From: Burkholderiales bacterium
GTDB taxonomy: Bacteria; Pseudomonadota; Gammaproteobacteria; Burkholderiales; Casimicrobiaceae
Direction: 5' to 3'
Length of the DNA stretch: 49,672 nucleotides
Assembly: GCA_025927765.1 (NCBI GenBank)
Contig: JAICKU010000022.1
Coordinates: 1 to 49,672, forward strand
The notes under the pieces were generated by a model. The model was given only the letters and a program-made list of their open reading frames with translations. It was not told the origin of the DNA and did not search any database. A program made the translations under genes and the position numbers. Positions 34,266 to 43,265 of the stretch are shown piece after piece (within the stretch, counting starts at the first letter, position 1; the number at the start of each line of letters is the position of its first letter).

Positions 34266-35270
34266 ATGGAAGCTCGTCATTCGGCCGCGCATCGCGCGAC
34301 CCGCCGCAGCGTGCTCGCTGCACTCGCCGTCGCGTCGTTCGGACTCGCCGTGCCCGCGCTCGCGCAAACCGAAATCAAGCTCGGCCACGTGGGTGAGCCC
34401 GGGTCGCTCTTCCAGAAGAGCGCCGACGAGTTCGCGAAACGCGCGAACGCAAAGCTCGCGGGCAAGGCGAAGGTCGTCGTCTACGGCTCGAGCCAATTGG
34501 GCGGCGACAAGGAGATGATCCAGAAGCTGAAGCTCGGCACGCTCGACATGGCGCTGCCGTCCACCGTGATGAGCTCCGAGGTCGACATTGCGGGTCTCTT
34601 CGAGATGCCGTACATCGTCAAGGACCGCGAGCACATGAAGCGGATCGAGAAGGACGTGTTCTGGCCGATGATCGAGCCCGCGATCGAGAAGAAGGGCCTG
34701 ACCGTGATCGCGGTGTGGGAAAACGGCACGCGCCACATCACGAACAACAAGCGACCGATCAAGGTACCGTCCGATCTTTCGGGCATCAAGCTGCGCGTGC
34801 CCGAGGGCAAGTGGCGCGTGAAGATGTTCCAGACCTACGGTGCGAATCCCAGCCCGATGAAGTTCAGCGAGCTCTTCACCGCGCTGCAGACCGGCGTGAT
34901 GGACGGCGAGGAGAATCCGCTGACGCAGATCTACTCGGCGAAGCTGCAGGAAGTGCAGAAGTACCTGTCGCTGTCCGGGCACGTGTACACGCCCGCGTAC
35001 CTGACCGTCGGCACCACGCGCTGGAAGACGCTGCCCGCCGACGTGCGCAAGGTGCTCGAGGACACGGCGAAGGAGACGCAGGCGTACGTGTACGAGACCG
35101 CCGCGAAGGACGAGGAAGACCTGCTCGGCAAGCTCAAGGCGGCCGGCATGCAGGTGAACGACGTCGACAAGGACGCGTTCGTCAAGGCGAGCGAGCCGAT
35201 CTACGACGAGTTCGCGAAGGAAGTGAACGGCGGCAAGGCGGCGATCGACAAGGCGAAGGCGCTGCGCTGA
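34266..35270 (+). CDS. TRAP transporter substrate-binding protein (DctP)
   Basis: A 334-residue periplasmic protein. The leader begins with TRRSVLAALAVASFG, a twin-arginine-like start, and is cleaved after ALAQ. Family motifs include EIKLGHVGEPGSLFQKSADE, SSQLGGDKEMIQKLKLGTLD, the carboxylate-binding Arg in LRVPEGKWR, and TALQTGVMDGEENPLTQIYS. The ATG follows a GGAGGAGA site. It delivers a carboxylate ligand to the DctQM channel encoded just downstream. Confidence 0.96.
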   Translation: MEARHSAAHRATRRSVLAALAVASFGLAVPALAQTEIKLGHVGEPGSLFQKSADEFAKRANAKLAGKAKVVVYGSSQLGGDKEMIQKLKLGTLDMALPSTVMSSEVDIAGLFEMPYIVKDREHMKRIEKDVFWPMIEPAIEKKGLTVIAVWENGTRHITNNKRPIKVPSDLSGIKLRVPEGKWRVKMFQTYGANPSPMKFSELFTALQTGVMDGEENPLTQIYSAKLQEVQKYLSLSGHVYTPAYLTVGTTRWKTLPADVRKVLEDTAKETQAYVYETAAKDEEDLLGKLKAAGMQVNDVDKDAFVKASEPIYDEFAKEVNGGKAAIDKAKALR

Positions 35271-35833
35271 TGCCGTCGACGACGATCGCGACGGCTGCCG
35301 AAGCGCCCGCGCGCCGCAACGCGCTCGACGTGTTCCGCGCGGGCTACACGCGCATGCTCGAGTGGCTCGTGTCGGCGCTGATGATCGTGCTGTTCGTCGA
35401 AGTGACCGCCGGCGTCGTGTTCCGCGCGATCGGCCAGTCGCTGATCTGGTACGACGAGATCGCGTCGGTGCTTCTCGCGTGGCTCACGTTCTACGGCGCG
35501 GCGCTCGCGTCGGCGAAGCGCGCGCACATCGGCTGCCCCGAGGTCGTCGACGCGATGCCGCCGCGTGCGCGGCGCGCGGTCAACATCGTCGCGCAACTGC
35601 TCGTGATCGCGTTCTTCGTGCTGCTCGGCAGCGTCGGCGCGTTGATCATGCCGATCCTCGCGACCGATGCGCTCGTCAGCGTCCCCGAGATCCCGATGAG
35701 CATCGTGCAGTCGGTGATCCCGATCTCGTCTGCGCTGATCATCGTCGCCGAGCTCTTGCACCTGATGGATCTCGTGCGCCGGCGTGCGCCCGCGGATAGC
35801 GGCGGACTGTCGTTGTCCGAAGGACTCCACTAA
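35270..35833 (+). CDS. TRAP transporter small permease (DctQ)
   Basis: A 187-residue membrane protein with four helices and the DctQ signature (RAIGQSLIWYDEIASVLLAW and the following ASAKRAHIG). Its ATG overlaps the TRAP binding-protein stop (TGATG at 35268-35272). It joins DctM to form the sodium-driven permease. Confidence 0.95.
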   Translation: MPSTTIATAAEAPARRNALDVFRAGYTRMLEWLVSALMIVLFVEVTAGVVFRAIGQSLIWYDEIASVLLAWLTFYGAALASAKRAHIGCPEVVDAMPPRARRAVNIVAQLLVIAFFVLLGSVGALIMPILATDALVSVPEIPMSIVQSVIPISSALIIVAELLHLMDLVRRRAPADSGGLSLSEGLH

Positions 35834-35854
35834 AGGCTCGACGGGGGAGTTCGC

Positions 35855-37138
35855 ATGACGATGCTCGGCCTTTTCGTGGCAGTGCTGCTGCTCGTGCTCA
35901 TCAACGTGCCGATCGCGGTATCGCTCGGCATCGTCGCCGTCACGGCGATGGTCGCGACGCACGGCACCGGCGTGCTGCCCAACCTCGCCGTCGTCACGTA
36001 CAACGGCGCGACGAGCTTCCCGCTGCTCGCGATCCCGCTCTTCATCCTCGCGGGCTCGATCATGAACGCGTCGGGCATCTCGCGACGGCTGATCGCGTTC
36101 GCGTCGTCGGTGTTCGGGTGGATCCGCGGCGGGCTCGCGCACGTGTCGATCGGCGCCTCGCTGTTCTTCGCGGAAATCTCCGGCTCGGCCGTAGCCGACG
36201 TCGCCGCACTCGGGTCGATCCTGATCCCGGGCATGAAGGCGAAGGGCTATCCGGCGAACCTCGCGGCCGCGGTCATGTCGTCGTCGGCCACGCTCGCGGT
36301 GATCATTCCGCCGTCGATCCCGATGATCCTGTACGCCGTGATGGCGGAAACGTCGGTCGTGCAGCTCTTCGTCGCGGGCATCGTGCCGGGAATCATCGGC
36401 GGCGTCGGGCTGATGGCGATGGCGTACTACTTCGCGCGCCGCTACGACCTCCCCCAGGAAGCGGCGTTCTCGTGGGGTCGCGTCGCCGCCACCGCCCGCG
36501 ACGCGGTGTGGGCGTTCCTGCTGCCGATCATCATTCTCGGGGGCATTTTCGGCGGCGTCGTCACGGCGACCGAAGGCGCCGCCCTCGCCGTCGTGGCTTC
36601 GCTCTTCGTGGGGCTCGTCATCTATCGCGAACTCGACATCGCCGAGCTGAAGCGCGCCGTCATCGAAGGCGGCGTGCAGACCGCGGTGGTGATGCTGCTC
36701 GTCGCGACGAGCGCGCTGCTCGGCACGTACCTCTCGGAGGTGCAGGCGCCGCAGCACCTCGCGCAGAGCGTCGCGCACTTCACGCAGAACAAGTGGCTCG
36801 TGCTCGCGCTCCTGAACGTGCTGTTCCTGCTGCTCGGCATGTTCCTGCATTCGGCGGCGGCGATCATCCTCGTGGTGCCCGTGGTGATGCCGCTCGTGCG
36901 GGCGGTGGGCATCGATCCGGTGCACTTCGGCCTGATCGTCACCGTCAACCTCGGCATCGGCCAGCAGACGCCGCCGGTCGCGAGCGTGCTGATGGTCGCG
37001 AGCGCGATCGCGAAGGCATCGATCTGGGACGTGACGCGCGTCAACGTGTATTTCATCGCGGTGCTCGTCGCGGTGCTGCTGCTCGTGACCTACGTGCCCG
37101 TGACCGGCATGGGTCTCGTCGACCTCTTCTATCGATAA
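35855..37138 (+). CDS. TRAP transporter large permease (DctM)
   Basis: A 427-residue permease with about 12 helices. Family strings include NVPIAVSLGIVAV, SFPLLAIPLFILAGSIMNAS, GGLAHVSIGASLFFAEISGS, MSSSATLAVIIPPSIPMILY and the repeat GIVTVNLGIGQQTPPV-like segment in the C-terminal half. The ATG has a GGGGGAG site. The next gene's ATG overlaps its stop (TAATG), so uptake and the CoA enzymes are coupled. Confidence 0.96.
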   Translation: MTMLGLFVAVLLLVLINVPIAVSLGIVAVTAMVATHGTGVLPNLAVVTYNGATSFPLLAIPLFILAGSIMNASGISRRLIAFASSVFGWIRGGLAHVSIGASLFFAEISGSAVADVAALGSILIPGMKAKGYPANLAAAVMSSSATLAVIIPPSIPMILYAVMAETSVVQLFVAGIVPGIIGGVGLMAMAYYFARRYDLPQEAAFSWGRVAATARDAVWAFLLPIIILGGIFGGVVTATEGAALAVVASLFVGLVIYRELDIAELKRAVIEGGVQTAVVMLLVATSALLGTYLSEVQAPQHLAQSVAHFTQNKWLVLALLNVLFLLLGMFLHSAAAIILVVPVVMPLVRAVGIDPVHFGLIVTVNLGIGQQTPPVASVLMVASAIAKASIWDVTRVNVYFIAVLVAVLLLVTYVPVTGMGLVDLFYR

Positions 37139-37929
37139 TGAATTCACTGGCAGGCGGCACCATCCTCGTCGATCGCGACGAAGCGATCGCGACCATCACG
37201 CTCAATCGCCCCGAGAAGCTCAACGCGCTGACCAAGGCGATGTGGGGCGGCCTCGGCGAAGCGGTCGATGCCCTCGGACGCGACGCGTCGGTGCGCTGCA
37301 TCCTCATCCGCGGTGCCGGCGAGCGCGCGTTCTCGCCGGGCAACGACATCGGCGAGTTCGCGCGCGAGCGCTCGAACAAGGCGCAGGCGATCGAGTATGG
37401 CCGCTTCATGCACACGACGGCGCACACGCTCGCCGCGTGCCCGGTGCCGATGGTCGCCGAGATCCACGGCATCTGCGTCGGCGGCGGCCTCGAGATCGCG
37501 TCGCTCTGCGATCTTCGCATCTGCGGCGCGTCGAGCCGCTTCGGCGCGCCGATCAAGAACCTGGGGCTCGTGATGGCGTACGCCGAAATGGGGCCGCTCG
37601 TGCGCCTCGTCGGCCCGAGCGTGGCGCTCGAGATCCTGCTCGAAGGGCGCATCTTCGACGCGGCCGAGGCGAAGGACAAGGGGCTCGTCACGCGCGTCGT
37701 GCCCGATGACCAGGTGAGCACGGAAGCGCGCGCCGCGGCGCTGCGCATCGCCGAAGGGGCACCCCTGACTGCGCGCTGGCACAAGAAGTTCGTGCAGCGG
37801 CTGCGCGATCCGGCGCCGATCAGCGACGCCGAAGCCGACGAATGCTTCGACGCCTTCGACACGGAGGACTTCCGCGAAGGCTACGCGGCGTTCCTCGCGA
37901 AGCGCAAGCCGGCGTTCCGAGGACGATGA
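37138..37929 (+). CDS. Enoyl-CoA hydratase/isomerase (crotonase) family
   Basis: A 263-residue crotonase. The oxyanion strings are AFSPGNDIGEF (64-74) and GICVGGGLEIASLCDLRICG (111-130). E119 sits at the first catalytic Glu position, but the second Glu of classical hydratases is replaced by Ile139 in FGAPIKNLG. The enzyme may therefore act as an isomerase, thioesterase, or atypical hydratase. It overlaps DctM upstream and the CoA-transferase downstream by an ATGA. Confidence 0.93.
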   Translation: MNSLAGGTILVDRDEAIATITLNRPEKLNALTKAMWGGLGEAVDALGRDASVRCILIRGAGERAFSPGNDIGEFARERSNKAQAIEYGRFMHTTAHTLAACPVPMVAEIHGICVGGGLEIASLCDLRICGASSRFGAPIKNLGLVMAYAEMGPLVRLVGPSVALEILLEGRIFDAAEAKDKGLVTRVVPDDQVSTEARAAALRIAEGAPLTARWHKKFVQRLRDPAPISDAEADECFDAFDTEDFREGYAAFLAKRKPAFRGR

Positions 37930-39170
37930 CGCCGCCGCAAGCGACTGCGCGCGCTGGCGCGCATCCTGGCCCGCTCGCCGGCATGCGCGTGCTCGAGCTC
38001 GCGCAGATCATGGCGGGTCCCACCTGCGGCATGCTGCTCGCGGACATGGGCGCCGACGTGATCAAGGTCGAGAAGCTGCCGGGCGGCGACGATGCGCGCG
38101 GCTATCGCGAGCCCCGCGTCAACGGCGTGTCGGCGCCGTTCATGATGCTGAACCGCAACAAGCGCGGCATGGCGCTGAATCTCAAGTCGGCGGCCGGCCG
38201 CGACGTGCTGTTGCGCATGGTGCGCGACGCCGACGTGCTGACGGAGAACTACCGTCGCGGCACGCTCGAGAAGCTCGGACTCGGCTACGACGTGCTGTCG
38301 TCGGTCAATCCCGGGCTCATCTACTGTGCCGTGTCCGGCTACGGACGCGACGGCCCGTTCGCGGACAAGGGTGGCTTCGACCTGATCGCGCAAGGGTTCG
38401 CCGGACTGATGTCGATCACCGGCGAACCGGGCGGGCCACCGGCCAAGGACGGCAACTCGGTCGCCGACATCAACGCGGGCATTCTGGCCGCGCTCGGCGT
38501 GTGTGCCGCCTACGCTCACAAACTGAAGACCGGCGAGGGGCAGGTGGTCGACACGTCGCTCATGGAGGCGGCGTTGCAGCAGACGTACTGGCACGCCGCC
38601 ATCTATTTCGCGACCGGCGTGTCACCCGGGCCCACCGGCTCGGCGCACCTGTTGACGGCACCGTATCAGGCGTATCGCGCGAAGGACGGCTGGATCAACA
38701 TCGGCGGCGCGAACCAGGCGAACTGGGAGCGCATCGCCGACGTGCTCGGCCATCCGGAATGGCGCGACGATCCGCGCTTCGTCACCAACTCGGCACGGAT
38801 GCAGAACATCGACGCGCTCGCCGACGCGATGAGCGCCGTGGTCGCCACGCGCACGAAAGCCGAGTGGATCGAGGCGTTCGATGCCGCGGGCGTGCCGGTG
38901 GGTCCCGTGCATTCGATCGGCGAAGCGCTCGAGCATCCGCAGACGCGCGCGCGCGGCATGGTCGTCGATCTCGTGCATCCACAGGCCGGTGCGACCAAGG
39001 CCGTGGGCTGCCCGGTGCATTTCTCGAAGACGCCCACGCGCATCGACCGGGCGGCGCCGATGCTGGGCGAGCACACGCGCGCGCTGTTGAGCGAGTACGG
39101 CTACGACGACGCAGCGATCGACGCGCTCGTCGCCGAAGGCGTCGTCGCGCCGGCCGACGGCGGGCGGTAG
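37926..39170 (+). CDS. Class III CoA-transferase (CaiB/BaiF family)
   Basis: A 414-residue enzyme that moves CoA between carboxylic acids. The opening LAGMRVLELAQIMAGPTCGM, ADMGADVIKVEKLPGGDDAR, the ENYRRGTLEKLGLGYDVL loop and catalytic Asp181 (VADINAG) are intact, and QVVDTSLMEAAL follows. Its ATG overlaps the crotonase stop. Together they would activate and modify the TRAP substrate. Its last 70 nt overlap the end of the convergent methyltransferase gene. Confidence 0.95.
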   Translation: MTPPQATARAGAHPGPLAGMRVLELAQIMAGPTCGMLLADMGADVIKVEKLPGGDDARGYREPRVNGVSAPFMMLNRNKRGMALNLKSAAGRDVLLRMVRDADVLTENYRRGTLEKLGLGYDVLSSVNPGLIYCAVSGYGRDGPFADKGGFDLIAQGFAGLMSITGEPGGPPAKDGNSVADINAGILAALGVCAAYAHKLKTGEGQVVDTSLMEAALQQTYWHAAIYFATGVSPGPTGSAHLLTAPYQAYRAKDGWINIGGANQANWERIADVLGHPEWRDDPRFVTNSARMQNIDALADAMSAVVATRTKAEWIEAFDAAGVPVGPVHSIGEALEHPQTRARGMVVDLVHPQAGATKAVGCPVHFSKTPTRIDRAAPMLGEHTRALLSEYGYDDAAIDALVAEGVVAPADGGR

Positions 39171-39898
39171 TCGTACACGCACTTCACGCCGTCCCAGCCG
39201 GCGTGAATGTCAGCGAGATCGATCTCGAACAGCGGCGTCAGGTGCGCGCCGAGCGACGCGCATTTGCCGGCGCGTACGTACGTTCCATCCGGGGCCTCGG
39301 CGAGGCTTCCGCCGGCCTGCAGCAGATAATCGCCGAACGTCAGCAGGCGGCCGTCGTGCCAGATCTCGACGAGGCGCGCGTACTCGCCCGGTAGCCTCCG
39401 CTCGACCTCGTCGGCGTCGATCAGCGCGATGCCCGACGGCGACAGGACGCGCATCGCCTCGCGCAGCACGCGCGCCTTGCCGGCGAAGTACTGCCAGGCG
39501 ACCTGGCTCACGATGAGGTCGAACGCATCGTCCGCGAACGGAAAGCCGCGCGACACGTCGGCGACGGCAATGGCGGGAAGGTGCGTGCCGGGAGCGATGC
39601 TGCGCCGCGCCGCTTCCCGGTGCTGGACGTCGCGATCGGCATCAGAACGAAGCTGCGTGATGCCGACCGTCTGCACGCGCTCCCCGTAGTGCGCAACGAG
39701 GTCGAGCAGCGCCATGCCGAAGCCGCAGCCCAGTTCGAGCACCCGTACGACGTCCTGGCGCGCGAGGCGCGCGTCGATCTCGGCGCGCACGTTACCGACG
39801 CGCCGCTCGAGGTCGGCGAGGCCGCGGCCGCGATGCTCGCGCTTGCGCTCGTAGCGCGACGCCGGATTTGCGGGGCGGGTGGTACGCATCGGCGCCAT
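39101..39898 (-). CDS. SAM-dependent methyltransferase, convergent with CoA-transferase
   Basis: A 265-residue class I methyltransferase: VLELGCGFGMALLDLVAHYG (motif I), TDAD-like VADVSRGFPFADDAFDLIVS, then QVAWQYFAGKARVLREAMRV and SPSGIALIDADE. It is divergent from the first glycosyltransferase gene, so it could decorate the glycan made by the neighbours. The last 23 residues (after DYRPPS) lie antisense to the CoA-transferase and are low-complexity, so this tail may be a recent extension. The start at 39898 or the ATG at 39889 are both possible. Confidence 0.85.
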   Translation of the reverse strand: MAPMRTTRPANPASRYERKREHRGRGLADLERRVGNVRAEIDARLARQDVVRVLELGCGFGMALLDLVAHYGERVQTVGITQLRSDADRDVQHREAARRSIAPGTHLPAIAVADVSRGFPFADDAFDLIVSQVAWQYFAGKARVLREAMRVLSPSGIALIDADEVERRLPGEYARLVEIWHDGRLLTFGDYLLQAGGSLAEAPDGTYVRAGKCASLGAHLTPLFEIDLADIHAGWDGVKCVYDYRPPSAGATTPSATSASIAASS

Positions 39899-40010
39899 TG
39901 TCCGCTATGCTAGCCGCCCGCGCTTGAGCGCGCCGCGCCGCCCCGGACACGCATTGGCCCGAAGGGCGGACGCTCCATTTCGCGGGACCGGCGATCGGAG
40001 GGAGGTTGTC

Positions 40011-41225
40011 GTGGACAGGCTCCATAACGCGCGCATCCTGATCTACAGCCACGACAGCTTCGGCCTCGGCCACCTGCGCCGCTGCCGCGCGATCGCCCAC
40101 GCGATCGTCGATCGCTACAAGGGCGTGTCGGTGCTGATCCTGTCCGGCTCGCCCATCATCGGCAGCTTCGACTTCCTGCCGCGCGTCGACTTCGTCCGCA
40201 TTCCCGGCGTGATCAAGCTCACGAACGGCGAATACCAGTCGCTCGGGCTGCACATCGACCTCGAGCAGACGATGGCGATCCGCATGGCGATCATCGAGCA
40301 GACGGCGCTGTCGTTTCGCCCCGATCTCTTCCTCGTCGACAAGGAGCCGCTCGGCCTCGAAGGCGAGGCCGCGCGCACGCTGCGCCTTCTGAAGGCGCGC
40401 GGCACGACGCTCGTGCTGGGACTTCGCGACATCATGGACGAGCCGTCGACGCTGCTTCGCGAATGGAAGCGCAAGAAGGTGCTGCCCGCGCTCGAGCATC
40501 TGTACGACGACATCTGGGTGTACGGCCTCGAGCACTTCGCCGACCCGCTGCATGGCATCGCGTGCCCGGCGTCGGTGCGCGGCAAGATGGTGTACACCGG
40601 CTACCTGCGGCGCAGCGTGCCGCGTCGCAAGACGAACGTGCCGCCCGTGAGCCGAGAGCCGTACGTGCTCGTGACGGTGGGCGGCGGCGACGACGGCATG
40701 GCGGTGCTCGATTGGGTGCTCGCCGCGTACGAACGCGACGCGTCGCTGCCGCTTTCCGCGGTGATCGTCACGGGCCCGTTCATGGCGCCCGAGCAGCAGC
40801 GCCAGTTCCGCGAGCGCGCGCGACGCCTCGGGCGCATCGAGGTGCTGACGTTCGACGCGAACCTGGAAGCGCTGATGGAAGGCGCGGTCGGCGTCGTCGC
40901 GATGGCGGGCTACAACACGTTCTGCGAGATCCTGTCGCTCGACAAGCGCGCCATCCTCGTGCCCCGCGTGCGGCCGCGCCGCGAGCAGGTCATGCGTGCG
41001 ATGCGCGCGGCGAGCATCGGCCTCGTGCGCACGCTCGATCCGGAACGCCCGCACGAAGCGTCGCGCATGACCGACGCGCTGCGCGAGCTCGCGTTGCAGC
41101 CTACGCCGTCGCAGCGGGGCGCGTCGCGGATGCTGAACGGCCTCGACGTGATCACCAACCTCGTCGGCGAGCGCGTGCGGCGGCCCGCGCGGCGGCGCAT
41201 GAACCTCTTCGCGCGCGCGAGCTGA
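40011..41225 (+). CDS. Predicted glycosyltransferase, COG4671-type (first copy)
   Basis: A 404-residue GT-B enzyme starting on GTG with a near-perfect GGAGGGAGG site. The N-terminal domain begins ARILIYSHDSFGLGHLRRCR, with the Gly-His-Leu-Arg-Arg nucleotide-sugar loop typical of this MurG-related group. The C-terminal domain has VTVGGGDDGMAVLDWV and VVAMAGYNTFCEILSLDKRAI, the donor-binding motif. No signal or membrane helix is present. It is followed 25 nt on by a diverged homologue. The linker between domains is about 16 residues, useful as a reference for the insertion in the second copy. An extension upstream is open but lacks similarity. Confidence 0.93.
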   Translation: MDRLHNARILIYSHDSFGLGHLRRCRAIAHAIVDRYKGVSVLILSGSPIIGSFDFLPRVDFVRIPGVIKLTNGEYQSLGLHIDLEQTMAIRMAIIEQTALSFRPDLFLVDKEPLGLEGEAARTLRLLKARGTTLVLGLRDIMDEPSTLLREWKRKKVLPALEHLYDDIWVYGLEHFADPLHGIACPASVRGKMVYTGYLRRSVPRRKTNVPPVSREPYVLVTVGGGDDGMAVLDWVLAAYERDASLPLSAVIVTGPFMAPEQQRQFRERARRLGRIEVLTFDANLEALMEGAVGVVAMAGYNTFCEILSLDKRAILVPRVRPRREQVMRAMRAASIGLVRTLDPERPHEASRMTDALRELALQPTPSQRGASRMLNGLDVITNLVGERVRRPARRRMNLFARAS

Positions 41226-41250
41226 CGTCAGGTCCCTGCGGAGCACTGCG

Positions 41251-42471
41251 ATGCCGTGCGTGATGATCTACGTCCAGCACCTGCTCGGCATCGGGCACCT
41301 GATGCGCGCGCGGCGCCTCGCCGAAGCGCTCGCGGACGCCGGCTTCGACGTGCATCTCGTGAGCGGCGGCATGCCGATCGGCGGGCGCCTGCCGCGCGGC
41401 GCGTGGACGATGCAGCTGCCGCCCATTCGCGTGAGCGACGCGAGCTTCACGCCGCTTCGCGACGCCGGGTTCACGCCCATCGACGATGCCTATCGCGAGC
41501 GCCGGCGCGACCTGCTGCTCGACGCGTACGCACGCATTCGACCCGACGCGCTGCTGTTCGAGACGTTTCCGTTCGGGCGCCGCTCGCTTCGCTTCGAGCT
41601 CGTGCCGCTGCTCGAGCGCGTCGACGCGACGCATCCGCGGCCGCTCGTCGTTTCGTCGATCCGCGAGATCCTGCAACTGCAGCAGAAGCCCGAGCGCGAG
41701 CGCGAAATGCTCGAATGGGCCGCGCGCTGGTTCGACGCGGTGCTCGTGCACGGCGATCCGCGCTTCGCGCGTTTCGACGACACGTATTCGTTCGTCGACG
41801 CGCTGGCGATTCCGGTCCACTACACGGGCTTCGTCGTCGACCGGAAAGCGGGGCCGGACTCTACTTTTCCGGCTACGCCGTCACGAAAAGCCGAGTCCGA
41901 CCCTGCTTTCCTCGAAGACCCTGCCTCGCGCGACGAGGTCGTCGTGTCCGCGGGCGGCGGCGGCGTGGGCGTGGAACTCCTCGCCGCCGCGCTCGCCGCG
42001 CAGGCGCATTCGCGGCTGTCGCACCTCACCTGGCGCGTGCTCGCGGGACCGAACGTGCGCGACGACGGCATGAAACGGCTGGAGGCGCTGCGCGGGCCGA
42101 ACGCCATCGTCGAACGCTCGCGCGCCGATTTCGCCTCGTTGCTGCGCCGCGCGTTCGTGTCGATTTCGCAGGCCGGCTACAACACGACGATGGACGTGAT
42201 GACGAGCGGCGCGCGACCGGTCGTCGCGCCGTTCACCGGCAATGGCGAGACCGAGCAGCGCGCGCGCGGCGAGCGGCTCGCACGGTTCGATCTCGCGGTC
42301 GTCGTCGACGACCGCACGCTCACCCCGCAGCGGCTCGCGGCGGCCGTCGACGAGGCGGCGTCGCGCACGTTCGCGCGCTGGGATTTCGCAAGCGACGGCG
42401 CCACGCGGACCGCGGAACTGTTGCACGAACTGCTCGCCCCGCGCGGCGGCCGGGCGAAAAGCGCAGCATGA
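41251..42471 (+). CDS. Predicted glycosyltransferase, COG4671-type (second copy)
   Basis: A 406-residue GT-B enzyme related to the gene just upstream: MIYVQHLLGIGHLMRARRLA at the N terminus, VVVSAGGGGVGVELLAAALA in the C-terminal domain and ISQAGYNTTMDVMTSGARPV as donor site. Between residues 198 and 220 it carries 23 extra codons that are a palindromic DNA element (41843-41911), so the interdomain linker is about 16 residues longer than in the first copy. The reading frame is intact through the element. Its stop overlaps the deacetylase ATG by four bases. Confidence 0.93.
   Translation: MPCVMIYVQHLLGIGHLMRARRLAEALADAGFDVHLVSGGMPIGGRLPRGAWTMQLPPIRVSDASFTPLRDAGFTPIDDAYRERRRDLLLDAYARIRPDALLFETFPFGRRSLRFELVPLLERVDATHPRPLVVSSIREILQLQQKPEREREMLEWAARWFDAVLVHGDPRFARFDDTYSFVDALAIPVHYTGFVVDRKAGPDSTFPATPSRKAESDPAFLEDPASRDEVVVSAGGGGVGVELLAAALAAQAHSRLSHLTWRVLAGPNVRDDGMKRLEALRGPNAIVERSRADFASLLRRAFVSISQAGYNTTMDVMTSGARPVVAPFTGNGETEQRARGERLARFDLAVVVDDRTLTPQRLAAAVDEAASRTFARWDFASDGATRTAELLHELLAPRGGRAKSAA
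41843..41911. repeat. 69-bp palindromic element inside the glycosyltransferase gene
   Basis: Arms GGAAAGCGGGGCCGGACTC (41843-41861) and GAGTCCGACCCTGCTTTCC (41893-41911) are inverted repeats, 17 of 19 matching. An inner pair CTTTTC/GAAAAG (41864-41869 and 41885-41890) and a small CGGC/GCCG tip complete a long hairpin. Length is 69 bp, exactly 23 codons, so the frame is kept. The GGGTCGGACTC word resembles the GGGGTC(A/C)GAGC words of the window-end repeats. It fits a REP-like or miniature mobile element. Confidence 0.82.
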
Positions 42472-43265
42472 GCGACGCGCAGGCCTTCGCTCCGCTCGTG
42501 CAGGAACTCGATCGCTGGCGGGCGGACGGACGCAGCGCGACGTTCTGGTGGCGCGACGACGACGCCTGCGTCGATTCGCCGGCGCTGTCACGACTGCTGT
42601 CGCTCGCGGCGCGATATCGCGTTCCGGTGGCGATCGCCGCGATACCCGCGGCCGTCGAGTCGTCGCTCGTCTCGGCGATCGGCGCCTGCGAGTGCGCGCT
42701 CGTCGTGCAGCACGGCTACGCGCATCGCAATCACGCAGCGAGCGGCGCGCGCAGTGCCGAGCTTGCCGAGGATCGCGCCGCCGATGCGACGCTCGCAGAA
42801 CTCGCGCGCGGCCGCCGCACGCTCGCAGCGGCGTTCGGCGATCGCTTCGCGACGATCCTCGTGCCCCCGTGGAACCGCATCGCGGATCACCTGCTGCCGC
42901 ATCTGCGCGACGAGGGCTACGCCGGGTTGTCGCGCTTCGGGCCGCGCGCATCGCCATTCGCCGCACCCGGCGTCCCCGAAGTCAACACGCACGTCGACCC
43001 GATCGCGTGGCGGCGTGGACGGGCGTTCGTCGGCATCGCCACGGCCGTCGCGCGCATCGTCGCGCATTTGCACGGGCGACGCGAGAAGTCGTGCGACGCC
43101 GGCGAGCCGACGGGGCTTCTCACGCATCACCTCGCGTTCGGCGACGACGCCTTCGCGTTCGTCGACGCGTTGCTCGACGTGATCGCGCGCCACGATGCCG
43201 CGCGCTGGCTCGATCCGCGCGACGCGTTCGTACTGCGCGAGCTCACTTGCGCCCGATGCGCATGA
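42468..43265 (+). CDS. Polysaccharide deacetylase-family protein
   Basis: A 265-residue NodB-like enzyme. The metal and catalytic Asp cluster is D30-D-D32 (WWRDDDACVD), and the metal-binding pair is H82-x3-H86 in QHGYAHRNH. Later strings PPWNRIADHLLPHLRDEGY and GLLTHHLAFGDDAF match motifs 3-5 of the family. No signal peptide, so it would act on an intracellular glycan or lipid-linked precursor. ATGA overlap with the second glycosyltransferase indicates a three-gene unit. The last 23 nt overlap the convergent methyltransferase gene. Confidence 0.9.
   Translation: MSDAQAFAPLVQELDRWRADGRSATFWWRDDDACVDSPALSRLLSLAARYRVPVAIAAIPAAVESSLVSAIGACECALVVQHGYAHRNHAASGARSAELAEDRAADATLAELARGRRTLAAAFGDRFATILVPPWNRIADHLLPHLRDEGYAGLSRFGPRASPFAAPGVPEVNTHVDPIAWRRGRAFVGIATAVARIVAHLHGRREKSCDAGEPTGLLTHHLAFGDDAFAFVDALLDVIARHDAARWLDPRDAFVLRELTCARCA

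Noticed and set aside
41843-41911. Frameshift or assembly error in the second glycosyltransferase
   Set aside because: The segment is exactly 23 codons, the frame is kept and the downstream domain is intact.
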